DNA from: Clostridiales bacterium
GTDB taxonomy: Bacteria > Bacillota > Clostridia > Lachnospirales > Lachnospiraceae
Reading direction: 5' to 3'
DNA: 64,000 bases
Assembly (NCBI GenBank): GCA_012839295.1
Contig: DUNO01000013.1
Span: forward strand, 1-64,000
The notes under the pieces are model-generated. The model searched no databases and was not told the origin of the DNA. It saw only the letters and a program-made list of their open reading frames with translations. Shown piece by piece: positions 31,236 through 40,416 of the stretch (position 1 is its first letter; every line of letters starts with the position of its first letter). Made by a program: the position numbers and the translations under genes.

Positions 31236-33095
31236 ATGGCTTCAACATTTTTTGGGTTAAACATTGGGAAAACAGGTCTTTATGCTTATCAGGCGGCCAT
31301 AGATACAACTGCCCATAATATTTCCAACGCAGAAACCGATGGCTACTCCAGGCAGGTCATGGGACAAAAGGCCGGTAAGGCCCTGCGGATGAACAGCACC
31401 TATGGTATGGCTGGTACAGGTGTGACAGTTACCGGGGTTACCCAGATGCGGGATCTTTATTATGATGAAAAGTATTGGAGCAATAGCAGCTTATACGGAG
31501 AATATGCCGGTAAAGCATACTATATGTCTGAGATAGAAAATTATTTCAATGAGGTGAAGGAATCCGGATTTACGACCACCTATAATTCCTTGTTTGACAG
31601 CCTCTCTGAGCTGCAGAAGAATCCTTCCAGCTCAACGGTACGGACCCAGGTCATTAACTACGCGAAAAGCTTGACGGAATTTTTTAATTCGGTATCCTCA
31701 AACTTAAAAAGCGTACAGGAAGAATGCAATTTTGAGATCCGTAACCAGGTTGACCAGATCAATTCCATATCGCAGCAGCTGGCTGCTTTGACAAAGCAGA
31801 TCAATACCCTGGAGATCCAGGGCGGGATGGCTAACGACCTCCGTGACCAAAGGGCATTGCTGATCGATGAGCTTTCCCAGATAGCCAATGTCAGCGTGGA
31901 CGAGAGGAAGGTCGGTGCGTCGGGATCAGGAGTTACCAGCTATGTAGTCAAATTAGATGGCGTAACCTTGGTTGACGGGATCGAAACAAATAAGCTGATC
32001 GTATCTCCCAGGGAGGATAAATACAGCCAAAATGACATTGACGGCCTATATGACATCTATTGGGCAAATGGCCAGAAGTTTGATGAGAGGAGCCCTTCCC
32101 TTGGCGGTTCGCTGCAGGCTGTGCTTGAAGTGCGTGACGGTAATAACCAGGAGAATTTCTCGGGAACGGTCAACGCCAGCGCGGGAGACGATTTCCTTAT
32201 TGTAGAAGATTCTAATATTAACGAGGTTGAGACATTGAATATACCGGAGACAGGGACGATAACCGTAGGCAACCGCAATTATACCTATACGGGTTTTGAG
32301 GTTACGAAGGATGCGGACACCGGAAAATTCACTTATACCTTTGAATTAGAAGAGCCAATAGCGGCTGATGCGACAGACGTAAAGGCTTCGATAGGGGAAA
32401 GTATTAATTTTAAAGGAATACCATATTATCAGAGCCAATTAAACCAGTTTGTCCGGACCTTTGCGAGACTTTTTAATGACGTCCATCGGACCGGAGTGGA
32501 TCTGGAGGGAGCAGCAGGTACGGATTTATTTAATGGAACCAATAAGATAAGCGGCAGGAATTATACCTTTGGACCATTAGCAGGCTCGGATGATGCAAGC
32601 TACTATGACTACGATACCTTTAATTCACAGACGGGCGGCTATTATGAAGAGATTCCGGATAACCAGCCCCTATATGGCTCCTATTATTTTGTAACGGCAG
32701 AGAATTTTACCGTAAGCGAGAGCTTCTTTAAAAATCCTGGTCTGCTCGCAGCCTCCTCTGATATCGTAAACGGTATAGAGGATAATAGTATTGTCGATAA
32801 GCTGATAGCCTTAAAGGATAATAAGACAGCATTTGAGCAGGGGACACCGGAGGCTTTCTTCCAGACCATGGTTGCAGAGATAGGAATTGATTCGGATAAG
32901 GCGGGCACTATAGCAGAAAGCCAGTCCGATATCCTGAAAACAATAACAAACCAGAGGCTGTCCATTTCCGGTGTGGATGTGGATGAAGAGGCAATGAACC
33001 TGATAAGGTATCAAAATGCATATAATCTTTCAGCCAAGGTTATTACGGTAATGAATGAAATTTATCATAAATTAATCAATGAGATGGGTGTATAG
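31236..33095 (+). CDS. flgK: Hook-filament junction protein FlgK, copy 2
   Basis: A 619-residue FlgK paralogue with the N-terminal 'FFGLNIGKTGLYAYQAAIDT' and 'TAHNISNAETDGYSRQ' motif (closest to canonical FlgK) and the C-terminal 'VDVDEEAMNLIRYQNAYNLS'. The middle domain differs from copy 1. Two FlgK-like proteins in tandem occur in several Lachnospiraceae and may form two consecutive junction layers. The canonical N-terminus suggests this one is the true FlgK. It is coupled to flgL in the same operon. Confidence 0.88.
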   Translation: MASTFFGLNIGKTGLYAYQAAIDTTAHNISNAETDGYSRQVMGQKAGKALRMNSTYGMAGTGVTVTGVTQMRDLYYDEKYWSNSSLYGEYAGKAYYMSEIENYFNEVKESGFTTTYNSLFDSLSELQKNPSSSTVRTQVINYAKSLTEFFNSVSSNLKSVQEECNFEIRNQVDQINSISQQLAALTKQINTLEIQGGMANDLRDQRALLIDELSQIANVSVDERKVGASGSGVTSYVVKLDGVTLVDGIETNKLIVSPREDKYSQNDIDGLYDIYWANGQKFDERSPSLGGSLQAVLEVRDGNNQENFSGTVNASAGDDFLIVEDSNINEVETLNIPETGTITVGNRNYTYTGFEVTKDADTGKFTYTFELEEPIAADATDVKASIGESINFKGIPYYQSQLNQFVRTFARLFNDVHRTGVDLEGAAGTDLFNGTNKISGRNYTFGPLAGSDDASYYDYDTFNSQTGGYYEEIPDNQPLYGSYYFVTAENFTVSESFFKNPGLLAASSDIVNGIEDNSIVDKLIALKDNKTAFEQGTPEAFFQTMVAEIGIDSDKAGTIAESQSDILKTITNQRLSISGVDVDEEAMNLIRYQNAYNLSAKVITVMNEIYHKLINEMGV

Positions 33096-33208
33096 CGATT
33101 TGGGATAATTTTGGCCCTATTACGGAAGATGGAAGCAATAGAAGCATAGGATAGAAATATAAGTATAGAAGCATAAGAACGCGTTTTACAGGTTAGGAGG
33201 CACAGGGT

Positions 33209-34702
33209 ATGCGAATAACGAACAAGATGATGACGAATAATATGATGGGGAATATCAATAAGAATAAGATCAATATGACAAAGCTGGAAGAGCAGTATTC
33301 AACCGGCAAGAAGATCCAGAAGCCTTCCGATGACCCGATCATTACCGTCCGTGCGTTAAAGCTTAGGACGAACCTGTCAGAGCTGAATCAATATTACGAA
33401 AAAAATATTCCGGATGCGGAGTCTTGGATGGATGTGACGGAGAGCTCATTAACTACGGTAAATGATATCATCAGTAAGATAAATTCCTATTGTGTCCAGG
33501 GTAGCACCGATACACTGACAGCAGAGAACCGTTCCTCCATTTCCGAGAACCTGAAGCAATTAAAGGAGAATATTTACCAGGAAGGGAATACGAATTACGC
33601 GGGCAGGTACGTATTTACCGGATACAAGACGGACAGTTCTTTAACCTTTATGGATGATATGGATAATCTGACCTATCAGATTACGGAAAGTATTGATACT
33701 AAGAATATACGGATTATGAACAAGGTATCCGGAAGCTACGAACTAGCGGATTTTGAGGATTCAGGGCAGAACTTTGATGACTCCCCGGTGATGAATGAAA
33801 TATACCGGATCCAATTGGCTTATGAGGATCTGGATGCTGCCGCGGCACCGGACGGCATTGTTCTTTATAAGAAAAATGCGGCAGGGGAATTAGAGCCAGA
33901 GTCGACATTCCCTGTTACGCTAAGCTCGGTTAACGCTTCGGATGCCTATACCCCCCCTGACGGAGAGGTTCACTATATACCGGAGACAGGCGAGCTCATC
34001 CTGGGCAAGGATGCATATGAGGCGATGCGCCAGGTTGATTCCCTGCAAGTAACCTATACAAAGACGGGCTTCAAAAGCGGAGACTTAAAGCCGGAGCACT
34101 ATTTTGACTGTACCATGACCGACAGCAGTAAGCCGGAGCAGGGAGAGATTACTTATACCAAGGCTTCCCAGTCGATTGAATATGAGGTGAATTATAACCA
34201 GAAGCTGAAGGTGAATACGGAAGCTTCCGATGCGATCACACATAGCATTGGACGAAAGATAGATGATATCGTAAGTGCGGTGGATGAGGTTATCCGGACA
34301 GAGGCCAAAATCGCGGAAGTGGAGAAGCGGCTGGAAGACACCTCGTTATCGGAGGATGACCGGGAGAAATATAACAAGATGCTGGAGCAGCTGAATACGG
34401 AGCTTGTTCTGAAAAAGGAAGTAATGCAGCAGGAATTTTCCAGCGGAATTGGTGACTCGGCGAAGTGGCAGGACAATGTGAATACTGCTGTTGCAGATAT
34501 AGGAAGCCGGCATGTCCGCCTCAATTTGACGGAAAACAGACTGTCTGACCAGAAGGTTGATTTTGAAGATCTTTTATCCAGGAATGAGGATGCGGATATT
34601 GCTGAAACGATTGTAAAGTATAATGCTGCTAACACGATTTACAATGCGTCCCTATCGGCTGCTGCGAAGGTGGTAAAGAATACGTTGCTGGATTTCTTGT
34701 AA
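33209..34702 (+). CDS. flgL: Hook-filament junction protein FlgL
   Basis: A 497-residue protein with flagellin-like ends: N-terminal 'MRITNKMMTNNMMGNINKNK' and 'KLEEQYSTGKKIQKPSDDP'; C-terminal 'ADIAETIVKYNAANTIYNAS'. It is the second junction layer between FlgK and flagellin. It is longer than E. coli FlgL (317 residues) because of a middle insertion at about residues 180-380 and a coiled segment around 385-420. TTAGGAGG precedes the start. Confidence 0.88.
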   Translation: MRITNKMMTNNMMGNINKNKINMTKLEEQYSTGKKIQKPSDDPIITVRALKLRTNLSELNQYYEKNIPDAESWMDVTESSLTTVNDIISKINSYCVQGSTDTLTAENRSSISENLKQLKENIYQEGNTNYAGRYVFTGYKTDSSLTFMDDMDNLTYQITESIDTKNIRIMNKVSGSYELADFEDSGQNFDDSPVMNEIYRIQLAYEDLDAAAAPDGIVLYKKNAAGELEPESTFPVTLSSVNASDAYTPPDGEVHYIPETGELILGKDAYEAMRQVDSLQVTYTKTGFKSGDLKPEHYFDCTMTDSSKPEQGEITYTKASQSIEYEVNYNQKLKVNTEASDAITHSIGRKIDDIVSAVDEVIRTEAKIAEVEKRLEDTSLSEDDREKYNKMLEQLNTELVLKKEVMQQEFSSGIGDSAKWQDNVNTAVADIGSRHVRLNLTENRLSDQKVDFEDLLSRNEDADIAETIVKYNAANTIYNASLSAAAKVVKNTLLDFL

Positions 34703-34715
34703 ATAAGATGATAAA

Positions 34716-34761
34716 ATGATTTGAGCAATAAAGGGCAAGGTTTAGGCTGTGAGATGAATGC
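34716..34761 (+). repeat. Dispersed intergenic element, copy 2
   Basis: 46 bases related to 20959-21005. The differences are seven transitions and one indel. It lies between flgL and fliW in a 235-base gap. Confidence 0.55.
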
Positions 34762-34780
34762 GAGAGTTATAGCAAGACTT

Positions 34781-34810
34781 TTGACACACGAACCATAAAA
34801 ATAGTATGAC
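34781..34810 (+). promoter_or_regulatory. Possible promoter of fliW-csrA
   Basis: TTGACA (34781-34786) is a perfect -35. The -10 is poor: TAGTAT at 15 bases or TATGAC at 18 bases. Confidence 0.4.
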
Positions 34811-34937
34811 GATGAAATAGTAAGACATATAAAGTATAAGGAATTGAAATAATTAGATAATAAATAATAAGGACGGAACCGGCAATTGACAAGAGTTATA
34901 AGATGCTTTTAAGCAAATGAGAAGGAAGGGGAAAGCC

Positions 34938-35405
34938 ATGTTGGTTAGGACGAAGCATTTCGGGGAAATTGAGCTTGATGAGGATAAGGTTATATGTTTT
35001 GAGAATGGCATTTTAGGCTTTGAGGAGCTTACCAGGTATACTTTATTATATGATAATGACGGGGAGGAGCGCCCGGACATATCCTGGCTGCAAAGCCTGG
35101 AGGAGCCTGCACTGGCCATACCTGTGGTCAACCCGTTTTTAGTAAAGCAGGATTATAATCCGGAGGTTGACGATGAGCTGCTGAAGCCCCTTGGCGATGT
35201 GACGGATGAGAATATTGTGGTTCTGGTCTCGGTTACGGTACCGGCTGAGGTGGAAAAAACCTCAGCAAACATGAAGGCTCCGTTCATTATTAATTCTGAC
35301 ACGAAAAAAGGAGCACAGATTATAGTGGAAAACCCTGACTATGAGGTGAAATATTATTTTTATGAGCAATTAAAGGCTCATAAGGCTGAAAAGGGGGGCG
35401 AATAA
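34938..35405 (+). CDS. fliW: Flagellar assembly factor FliW
   Basis: A 155-residue protein that binds both flagellin and CsrA, so that CsrA represses flagellin only when free flagellin is scarce. The ATG at 34938 follows GAAGGAAGGGG. Family motifs are '[20 protein letters not shown]', '[14 protein letters not shown]' and '[16 protein letters not shown]'. It is followed by csrA after one base, the standard partner arrangement. Confidence 0.92.
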   Translation: MLVRTKHFGEIELDEDKVICFENGILGFEELTRYTLLYDNDGEERPDISWLQSLEEPALAIPVVNPFLVKQDYNPEVDDELLKPLGDVTDENIVVLVSVTVPAEVEKTSANMKAPFIINSDTKKGAQIIVENPDYEVKYYFYEQLKAHKAEKGGE

Positions 35406-35406
35406 T

Positions 35407-35628
35407 ATGCTGGCCCTTTCAAGAAAAATGAATGAATCCATTATGATTGGAAATGATATCGAGATTACAATCCTGGAGGTTAAAGGCGACCAGGTTAAGA
35501 TTGGAATCAGCGCACCGAAAACGGTTTCGATTTACCGGAAGGAAATCTACCAGCAGATAAAAGAGTCCAATCAGGAAGCAGCAAAGACGGCTGCGACGGA
35601 TGAAGCCTTGAAGAAATTGTTTAAATAG
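35407..35628 (+). CDS. csrA: Carbon storage regulator / translational repressor CsrA
   Basis: A 73-residue RNA-binding protein with the family N-terminus '[20 protein letters not shown]' and '[19 protein letters not shown]'. In Bacillus it represses hag translation by binding GGA-bearing hairpins and is itself held by FliW. Both FliW and flagellin are encoded here. A hairpin terminator follows 40 bases after the stop. Confidence 0.94.
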   Translation: MLALSRKMNESIMIGNDIEITILEVKGDQVKIGISAPKTVSIYRKEIYQQIKESNQEAAKTAATDEALKKLFK

Positions 35629-35669
35629 GCTGGAGAATTGCTGGAAGATAGGATAAAAGATATTGGATA

Positions 35670-35695
35670 AAAGTCCCACTCATGGGACTTTTATT
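35670..35695 (+). terminator. Terminator of the fliW-csrA operon
   Basis: AAAGTCCCA (35670-35678) and TGGGACTTT (35683-35691) with a four-base loop, then TTATT. Confidence 0.85.
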
Positions 35696-35781
35696 CAATG
35701 TTATGAGATGATTTCTTTTTATGCCTGGACAGATACATCTAACCACCTTGGTGAGGCGACGGAGATTTTTGATAATAGCTA

Positions 35782-35809
35782 TAAACCTTTTCTTTGTGTA
35801 AGCCGATAT
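35782..35809 (+). promoter_or_regulatory. Sigma-28-like promoter of flaG-fliD-fliS
   Basis: TAAA (35782-35785), 16 bases, GCCGATAT (35802-35809). This is the consensus flagellar -10 and lies about 100 bases before flaG. No gene is credible in the 35629-35913 gap. Confidence 0.75.
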
Positions 35810-35913
35810 ATGAGTTATAAAGTCGTAGATCAATGTAACAATAGAATGCAGTCAAGGATGGCAAAAGCATCAGTTTAATTGATTGAATTTAACACACATG
35901 GAGGTGTATGCGT

Positions 35914-36348
35914 ATGGCATTAGAAGCAATATCGAATGCAATTTATCATGACGTCGCTAAAACGGCGATAAGGCCAAAAGCAGAGGCTACAATTGGACAA
36001 GGAGCAGATGCAGCTACAATTAATATTGCGGAAGTTCCCCCTACATCAACGGTTGCAGGCACAAGTGGAACAGATAAAGAGAAAGGATATGGCCAGAACC
36101 AGGGGCAAGGGAATGCGCAGGCCTATGACCAACAGGTTAAGGATGCCGTATCACAGGTAAACAGTAAATTGAAAATGCATCGGACCAGATGCGAATTTTC
36201 CTATCACGAGGAGACCAACCGGGTATCCATTAAGGTATTTGACAAGGAGACAAACCAGGTGATCCGTGAAATTCCTCCTGAGCAGTCTCTTGAGATGGTA
36301 GAAAAGATCTGGGAGCTGGCGGGATTTCTTGTAGATGAGAAGAGATAA
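35914..36348 (+). CDS. flaG: FlaG family flagellar protein
   Basis: A 144-residue protein. The ATG at 35914 is chosen because GGAGGTG lies 7 bases before it, whereas the ATG at 35908 is too close. The first 85 residues are disordered and G, Q and A rich. The last 55 residues form the FlaG fold, with 'HEETNRVSIKVFDKETNQVI' and 'REIPPEQSLEMVEKIWELAG'. FlaG influences filament length and is usually encoded before fliD, as here. Confidence 0.88.
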   Translation: MALEAISNAIYHDVAKTAIRPKAEATIGQGADAATINIAEVPPTSTVAGTSGTDKEKGYGQNQGQGNAQAYDQQVKDAVSQVNSKLKMHRTRCEFSYHEETNRVSIKVFDKETNQVIREIPPEQSLEMVEKIWELAGFLVDEKR

Positions 36349-36359
36349 GGAGGTGCTTT

Positions 36360-37916
36360 ATGCCTATAAGAATGTCGGGTTTGGTTTCTAACCTTGATAC
36401 AGAGCAGATTATCGGGGCTCTGATGTCGGCGCAGAAAACAAAGCAAACCAAGCTGAAGAATAAAATAACAAAGCTGGAATGGACGCAGGAAAAATGGAAG
36501 GATTTAAATACGAAGCTGTATAGCTTCTATTCAGACACCTTGTCTAAATTCAGGTTCCAGAGCAATTTTGCAACGAAAAAAGTAACTTCTTCAGATGAAA
36601 CGGTGGCAACGTTAACTGCATCCGGTTCTGCTGCTGAAGGCAGCCATAGTCTGAAGGTAAGCCAGCTGGCTAGCTCGCAGTTTGTTACCAGCGCACAGCT
36701 TACTACGGATAAGAATTCCTTGGCTATATCTTCCGCTACTAAATTGGTGGATTTGAATATGACTGCTGGAAATAAGATTTCCGTAGCGGTAGGAGACACC
36801 ACGAAGGAGATAATCATTGATGAGAATACCACAGTATCGGGTTTTCTATCTACTTTAAAAGGTGCCGGATTAAATGCATCTTATGACACGGCGCAGAAGC
36901 GTTTTTTCATAAGTTCAAAGCAAAGTGGCACGGAGAATGCCTTTACGTTAACCGCAGATACACCGTCTGAATTGGTGAACCTTGGATTAAGCGAGATTAC
37001 AAAGACAACGGCACCGGACGGAAGCCTGGTCTCTGTGAATGCTGGTTCTAATGTTGCTCTGGTTCAGCCTAAGGATGCAAAATATAATTATAATGGTGTG
37101 GATTTTACGAGTTCGTCAAATAATATCTCGGTGAACGGTTTATCGATTACCCTAAAGGGTCTCACAAAAGGCGCGGATACATCGGATACTTCCGATGATG
37201 TGCCGATCAGCTTAAATGTGACAAAAGATGTAAAAACTGTTTATGACATGGTAAAATCCTTTATAACTTCGTATAATGCGCTGTTAAAGGAAATGAATAC
37301 CAACTATTATGCAGATTCCGCCCGCTCCTATGAACCTTTGACGGATGATGATAAAGAGAAAATGAGCGAGGAAGAGATAAAAAAATGGGAGACAAAAATT
37401 AAAGATTCTTTGTTAAGACGTGATGATACTTTGGGATCCCTTGCTACTGTAATGAGGACGCGGCTCAGTGGAAGTGTTACAGTTGGTGGAAAGTCATATT
37501 CCCTGTCCTCTTTCGGTATTGCAACCTCTGCGGACTATACGGAAAAAGGCTTACTCCATATCGATGGGGATGAAAGTGACAGTTTAGTATCAGGTAATGC
37601 AGACAAGCTGATGGCGGCTTTAAATGAAGACCCGGATACTGTTGCGGAAGTGTTAACACAACTGGCTGGAAACCTGTACAGTGAATTGTCGAAGAATATG
37701 GGCGGTACTTCGCTCAGAAGTGCATTGACTTTTTATAATGACAAAGAGATAAAGAATACTTTGTCAGATTATAATGATGAATTAAAGACAATGGAAAGAA
37801 AGCTTCAAGAGATGGAAGACCGATATTATAAGCAGTTTTCAGCGATGGAAACAGCACTGGCAAAAATGAATTCCCAGAGTGCATCTTTGGCATCCATGCT
37901 GGGAACAAACCAGTAA
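36360..37916 (+). CDS. fliD: Flagellar filament cap protein FliD
   Basis: A 518-residue cap protein. The FliD N-terminal pattern is 'RMSGLVSNLDTEQIIGALMS' followed by a coiled segment 'KNKITKLEWTQEKWKDLNTKL'. The C-terminal coiled coil has 'QFSAMETALAKMNSQSASLASML'. It sits at the filament tip and directs insertion of flagellin. The gene begins 11 bases after flaG with GATAAGGAGG and is followed by fliS. Confidence 0.92.
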   Translation: MPIRMSGLVSNLDTEQIIGALMSAQKTKQTKLKNKITKLEWTQEKWKDLNTKLYSFYSDTLSKFRFQSNFATKKVTSSDETVATLTASGSAAEGSHSLKVSQLASSQFVTSAQLTTDKNSLAISSATKLVDLNMTAGNKISVAVGDTTKEIIIDENTTVSGFLSTLKGAGLNASYDTAQKRFFISSKQSGTENAFTLTADTPSELVNLGLSEITKTTAPDGSLVSVNAGSNVALVQPKDAKYNYNGVDFTSSSNNISVNGLSITLKGLTKGADTSDTSDDVPISLNVTKDVKTVYDMVKSFITSYNALLKEMNTNYYADSARSYEPLTDDDKEKMSEEEIKKWETKIKDSLLRRDDTLGSLATVMRTRLSGSVTVGGKSYSLSSFGIATSADYTEKGLLHIDGDESDSLVSGNADKLMAALNEDPDTVAEVLTQLAGNLYSELSKNMGGTSLRSALTFYNDKEIKNTLSDYNDELKTMERKLQEMEDRYYKQFSAMETALAKMNSQSASLASMLGTNQ

Positions 37917-37974
37917 TTCTTGGAGTGTACGGAAAAAAGAATATTAGATATGCGGATATAGGAGGAATTATTTT

Positions 37975-38343
37975 ATGGCAACAAATGCAGCTGCAGTTTA
38001 TAATAACAGCAGAATATTAACCGCTTCGCCGGCGGAACTAACCTTGATGCTGTATGAAGGGGCGATTAAGTTCTGCAATCTGGCGGTTATAGGGATGGAG
38101 AAAGGAGATCTGGAGAAGGTTAATACAAATGTTATAAAAGCAGAAAAAATTATACTTGAGCTTAAATCGACCCTAGATTTCAAATATCCGGTTGCAAAGG
38201 ATTTTGAGCAGGTTTACGATTATGTCTATCGTAGGTTAATTGACGCAAATATTAAAAAGGATATGGAAGTACTTGGGGAAGCCCTAGGATACATAAGAGA
38301 AATGCGGGATACCTGGAAGGAAGTTATGCGGCTTGCCAAGTAG
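37975..38343 (+). CDS. fliS: Flagellin export chaperone FliS
   Basis: A 122-residue helical protein with the FliS motifs 'YNNSRILTASPAELTLMLYE' and 'GAIKFCNLAVIGMEKGD'. It binds the flagellin C-terminus before export. In several bacteria it also affects the FliW-CsrA circuit. ATAGGAGG precedes the ATG. Confidence 0.92.
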   Translation: MATNAAAVYNNSRILTASPAELTLMLYEGAIKFCNLAVIGMEKGDLEKVNTNVIKAEKIILELKSTLDFKYPVAKDFEQVYDYVYRRLIDANIKKDMEVLGEALGYIREMRDTWKEVMRLAK

Positions 38344-38372
38344 AAATAATAGTAGTTGCTAACCAGTGGCAA

Positions 38373-38930
38373 ATGAAAGCGTTAAATACTGATGTTATGG
38401 AGGTCAAAGCCTCCCGAAAGGAGGTTCATAGAGGGGATATGGAAGCAGGCACTACAGGACATACATATATACAGCTATTGGTTGAAACGCTTGAGAAGAA
38501 AAAGGATCTCTTAATCTGGCTGACTAATGTTACGGAACAGCAGGAAACAATTATAGCTGCCAATTCCTTTGATGAGCAGTTGTTCAATGAGACGATTGAG
38601 ATCAAGGAAGAGCATTTGAAAAATCTGATGTTGCTAGATGAGGGCTTTGAGAAGATTTACGAGGGCGTAAAAACGGAATTGTCTGTAAATAGGGGACTTT
38701 ACAAAGCTGAAATCAATGTACTAAAAGCGCTTATAGCAGACGTAACAGATCTTAGTGTTAAGCTTCAAGCCTTGGAGAAAAGGAATAAACTAAAGTTGGA
38801 TTTCTTGTTTTCCGGAAAAAGGAAAGATATACGTGATTCACGAATCAGCAGTAAGACGGCTGCCAACTATTATAAAACTATGGCAAAGCAACATGAAAAT
38901 CAGTCATTGTTTTATGACAAAAAAAAATAA
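38373..38930 (+). CDS. FliT/FlgN-like flagellar chaperone
   Basis: Up to 185 residues of all-helical sequence with heptad patterns, such as 'YIQLLVETLEKKKDLLIWLT' near the start and 'LSVKLQALEKRNKLKLDFLF' near the end. The position after fliS is that of fliT, and the form fits the FliT/FlgN chaperone fold. The start is unsettled: the ATG at 38373 has no clear ribosome site, while the ATG at 38439 follows AAGGAGG and GAGGGG and would leave out a hairpin, CCTCC-CGAAA-GGAGG, that could hide the site. The shorter 163-residue form fits the family better. Confidence 0.7.
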   Translation: MKALNTDVMEVKASRKEVHRGDMEAGTTGHTYIQLLVETLEKKKDLLIWLTNVTEQQETIIAANSFDEQLFNETIEIKEEHLKNLMLLDEGFEKIYEGVKTELSVNRGLYKAEINVLKALIADVTDLSVKLQALEKRNKLKLDFLFSGKRKDIRDSRISSKTAANYYKTMAKQHENQSLFYDKKK

Positions 38931-38949
38931 AATATTTTAAAAAGAGATA

Positions 38950-38977
38950 TAAAGTATTCTAAAAAGATTCCGATATA
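38950..38977 (+). promoter_or_regulatory. Sigma-28 promoter of flagellin
   Basis: TAAA (38950-38953), 16 bases, CCGATATA (38970-38977), close to the consensus for flagellar sigma-28. The transcript would start near 38984, with a leader of about 160 bases. Confidence 0.85.
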
Positions 38978-38983
38978 TACTAC

Positions 38984-39144
38984 AAGTAAGAAAATTACTT
39001 ACGAGCTTCTCTCCCAGGTGGAGCGTACGGCCGTATGGGAGGAAACAAAATACAATACAAATGGGTAATAAACCAATTCATTTGTAAAGAAAATTAGCAG
39101 CATGGAAGCTGTTGAAAAAAACATAATTCAAGGAGGAAAGTAAT
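38984..39144 (+). promoter_or_regulatory. Structured flagellin leader with likely CsrA sites
   Basis: The transcript begins with a hairpin, AAGTAA (38984-38989) and TTACTT (38995-39000), then a second hairpin, CTCCCA (39011-39016) and TGGGAG (39036-39041), which presents GGTGGA in its loop. GGA triplets also occur at 39039-39043 and in the ribosome site AAGGAGG at 39131-39137. A first GGA site in a loop plus one over the ribosome site is the pattern of CsrA control of hag in Bacillus. Confidence 0.6.
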
Positions 39145-39978
39145 ATGGTAGTACAACACAATATGGCAGCAGCCAACACAAACAGACAGTTAGGTATTAC
39201 AACTGGAAATCTTGCAAAATCAACTGAAAAGTTATCTTCCGGTTATAAGATTAACCGTGCAGGCGATGATGCAGCTGGTCTTTCCATTTCTGAAAAAATG
39301 CGTGGACAGATCAAAGGTCTTGACCGTGCGTCTTCAAATGCACAGGATGGTATCTCTTTAATTCAGACAGCAGAAGGCGCTCTGAATGAGACACAGTCTA
39401 TTTTACAGAGAATGAGAGAATTAACAGTACAGGCATCCAATGATACTAACGTTACAGCAGACCGTGAGGCGATTGCTGAAGAAGTTAGGGCATTGACAAA
39501 GGAAATCGATCGTATTGCTAGCCAGACTGAATTCAATACGATGACACTCTTAAGCGGTGGCTTTACAGATAAGATGCTTCAGGTTGGTGCTAATACAAAC
39601 CAGATGATTACTTTCTCAATCAGTGCTATGACAACAACAAACCTTAGTGTGACAAGTCAGCAGACAGCAGAATTAATTTCCGTTGCTACCAGTGGTGGTG
39701 ATGTTACAGGAATCATCTCTGCCGTTAATACAGCTATTACTAAGGTTTCCACTCAGAGATCCAAGCTTGGTGCTCTCCAGAACAGACTGGAGCATACTAT
39801 TGCTAATGCAGATAATACTTCTGAGAACTTACAGGCTGCTGAGTCCCGTATCCGTGACGTTGATATGGCAAAAGAGATGGTTAAATACTCTAAGGACAAC
39901 ATCCTTCAACAGGCTGCTCAGTCTATGTTGGCACAGGCAAATCAATCAACACAGGGAGTGTTATCATTGTTACAGTAG
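39145..39978 (+). CDS. hag: Flagellin
   Basis: A 277-residue flagellin. The N-terminal D0/D1 pattern is 'NRQLGITTGNLAKSTEKLSS' and 'YKINRAGDDAAGLSISEKMR'; the C-terminal is 'ESRIRDVDMAKEMVKYSKDN' with 'ILQQAAQSMLAQANQ'. The central D2/D3 domains are absent, so this is a short form. The exposed middle (residues about 150-200) is very rich in Ser and Thr, the acceptors that Maf-type enzymes modify. Strong leader, promoter and terminator show it is a single, highly expressed gene. It is the likely target of the glycosylation island that follows. Confidence 0.95.
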   Translation: MVVQHNMAAANTNRQLGITTGNLAKSTEKLSSGYKINRAGDDAAGLSISEKMRGQIKGLDRASSNAQDGISLIQTAEGALNETQSILQRMRELTVQASNDTNVTADREAIAEEVRALTKEIDRIASQTEFNTMTLLSGGFTDKMLQVGANTNQMITFSISAMTTTNLSVTSQQTAELISVATSGGDVTGIISAVNTAITKVSTQRSKLGALQNRLEHTIANADNTSENLQAAESRIRDVDMAKEMVKYSKDNILQQAAQSMLAQANQSTQGVLSLLQ

Positions 39979-40002
39979 TTTTAATGGTATCAATGATTAT
40001 GG

Positions 40003-40032
40003 AGCTGACCTCAGGGTCAGCTTCATTTTTTT
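40003..40032 (+). terminator. Flagellin terminator
   Basis: AGCTGACC (40003-40010) and GGTCAGCT (40015-40022) with a TCAG loop, followed by a T7 run. Confidence 0.88.
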
Positions 40033-40061
40033 AGTAAAACCAAGTGTGGTATGGAGGGAGA

Positions 40062-40367
40062 ATGGAAGAAGGTAGAGAAGCAGTCAGAAATACAATAGAA
40101 TTGGTTGGCCAGGTGGCAGACTTGTTTTATAGGCAGCAGGATAAGGATGGATATTTTAAATTAAATGAGCTTATCGGACAAATATCAAATGCTATGGAAT
40201 ATGTACTGGGTAATGGTCAGAATGAAGTATCAGAAGAATGCTCAGGTATAATAGAGTATTTAAATGAAGCCCTTGGGGCGATGGAGGCGAGAGATACCAT
40301 ATTGTTAGCAGACTTGCTTCAATATGAAATTAAGGATCGGTTTCAAAAATTGTATGAAATGATGTGA
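40062..40367 (+). CDS. Small helical protein between flagellin and Maf
   Basis: A 101-residue acidic, all-helical protein with TGGAGGGAG upstream (ATG 40062). No motif is recognised; the sequence 'RDTILLADLLQYEIKDRFQK' at the end is typical of small flagellar-island proteins of this family group. It is 49 bases before the Maf fusion and probably co-transcribed with it. A chaperone or adaptor for Maf or flagellin is a guess from position. Confidence 0.5.
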   Translation: MEEGREAVRNTIELVGQVADLFYRQQDKDGYFKLNELIGQISNAMEYVLGNGQNEVSEECSGIIEYLNEALGAMEARDTILLADLLQYEIKDRFQKLYEMM

Positions 40368-40416
40368 TGATAGACTACCATGGGCTAGAATATTATCATA
40401 GATGTGGGAGGACGTT

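Noticed and set aside
34720-34765. Possible c-di-GMP riboswitch before fliW (AGGGCAAGG block)
   Set aside because: The required conserved core and the tetraloop-receptor pairings are not present; the similarity is limited to a few bases.
35663-35878. 71-codon frame between csrA and flaG
   Set aside because: It covers the csrA terminator and the sigma-28 promoter, has no ribosome site and matches nothing.
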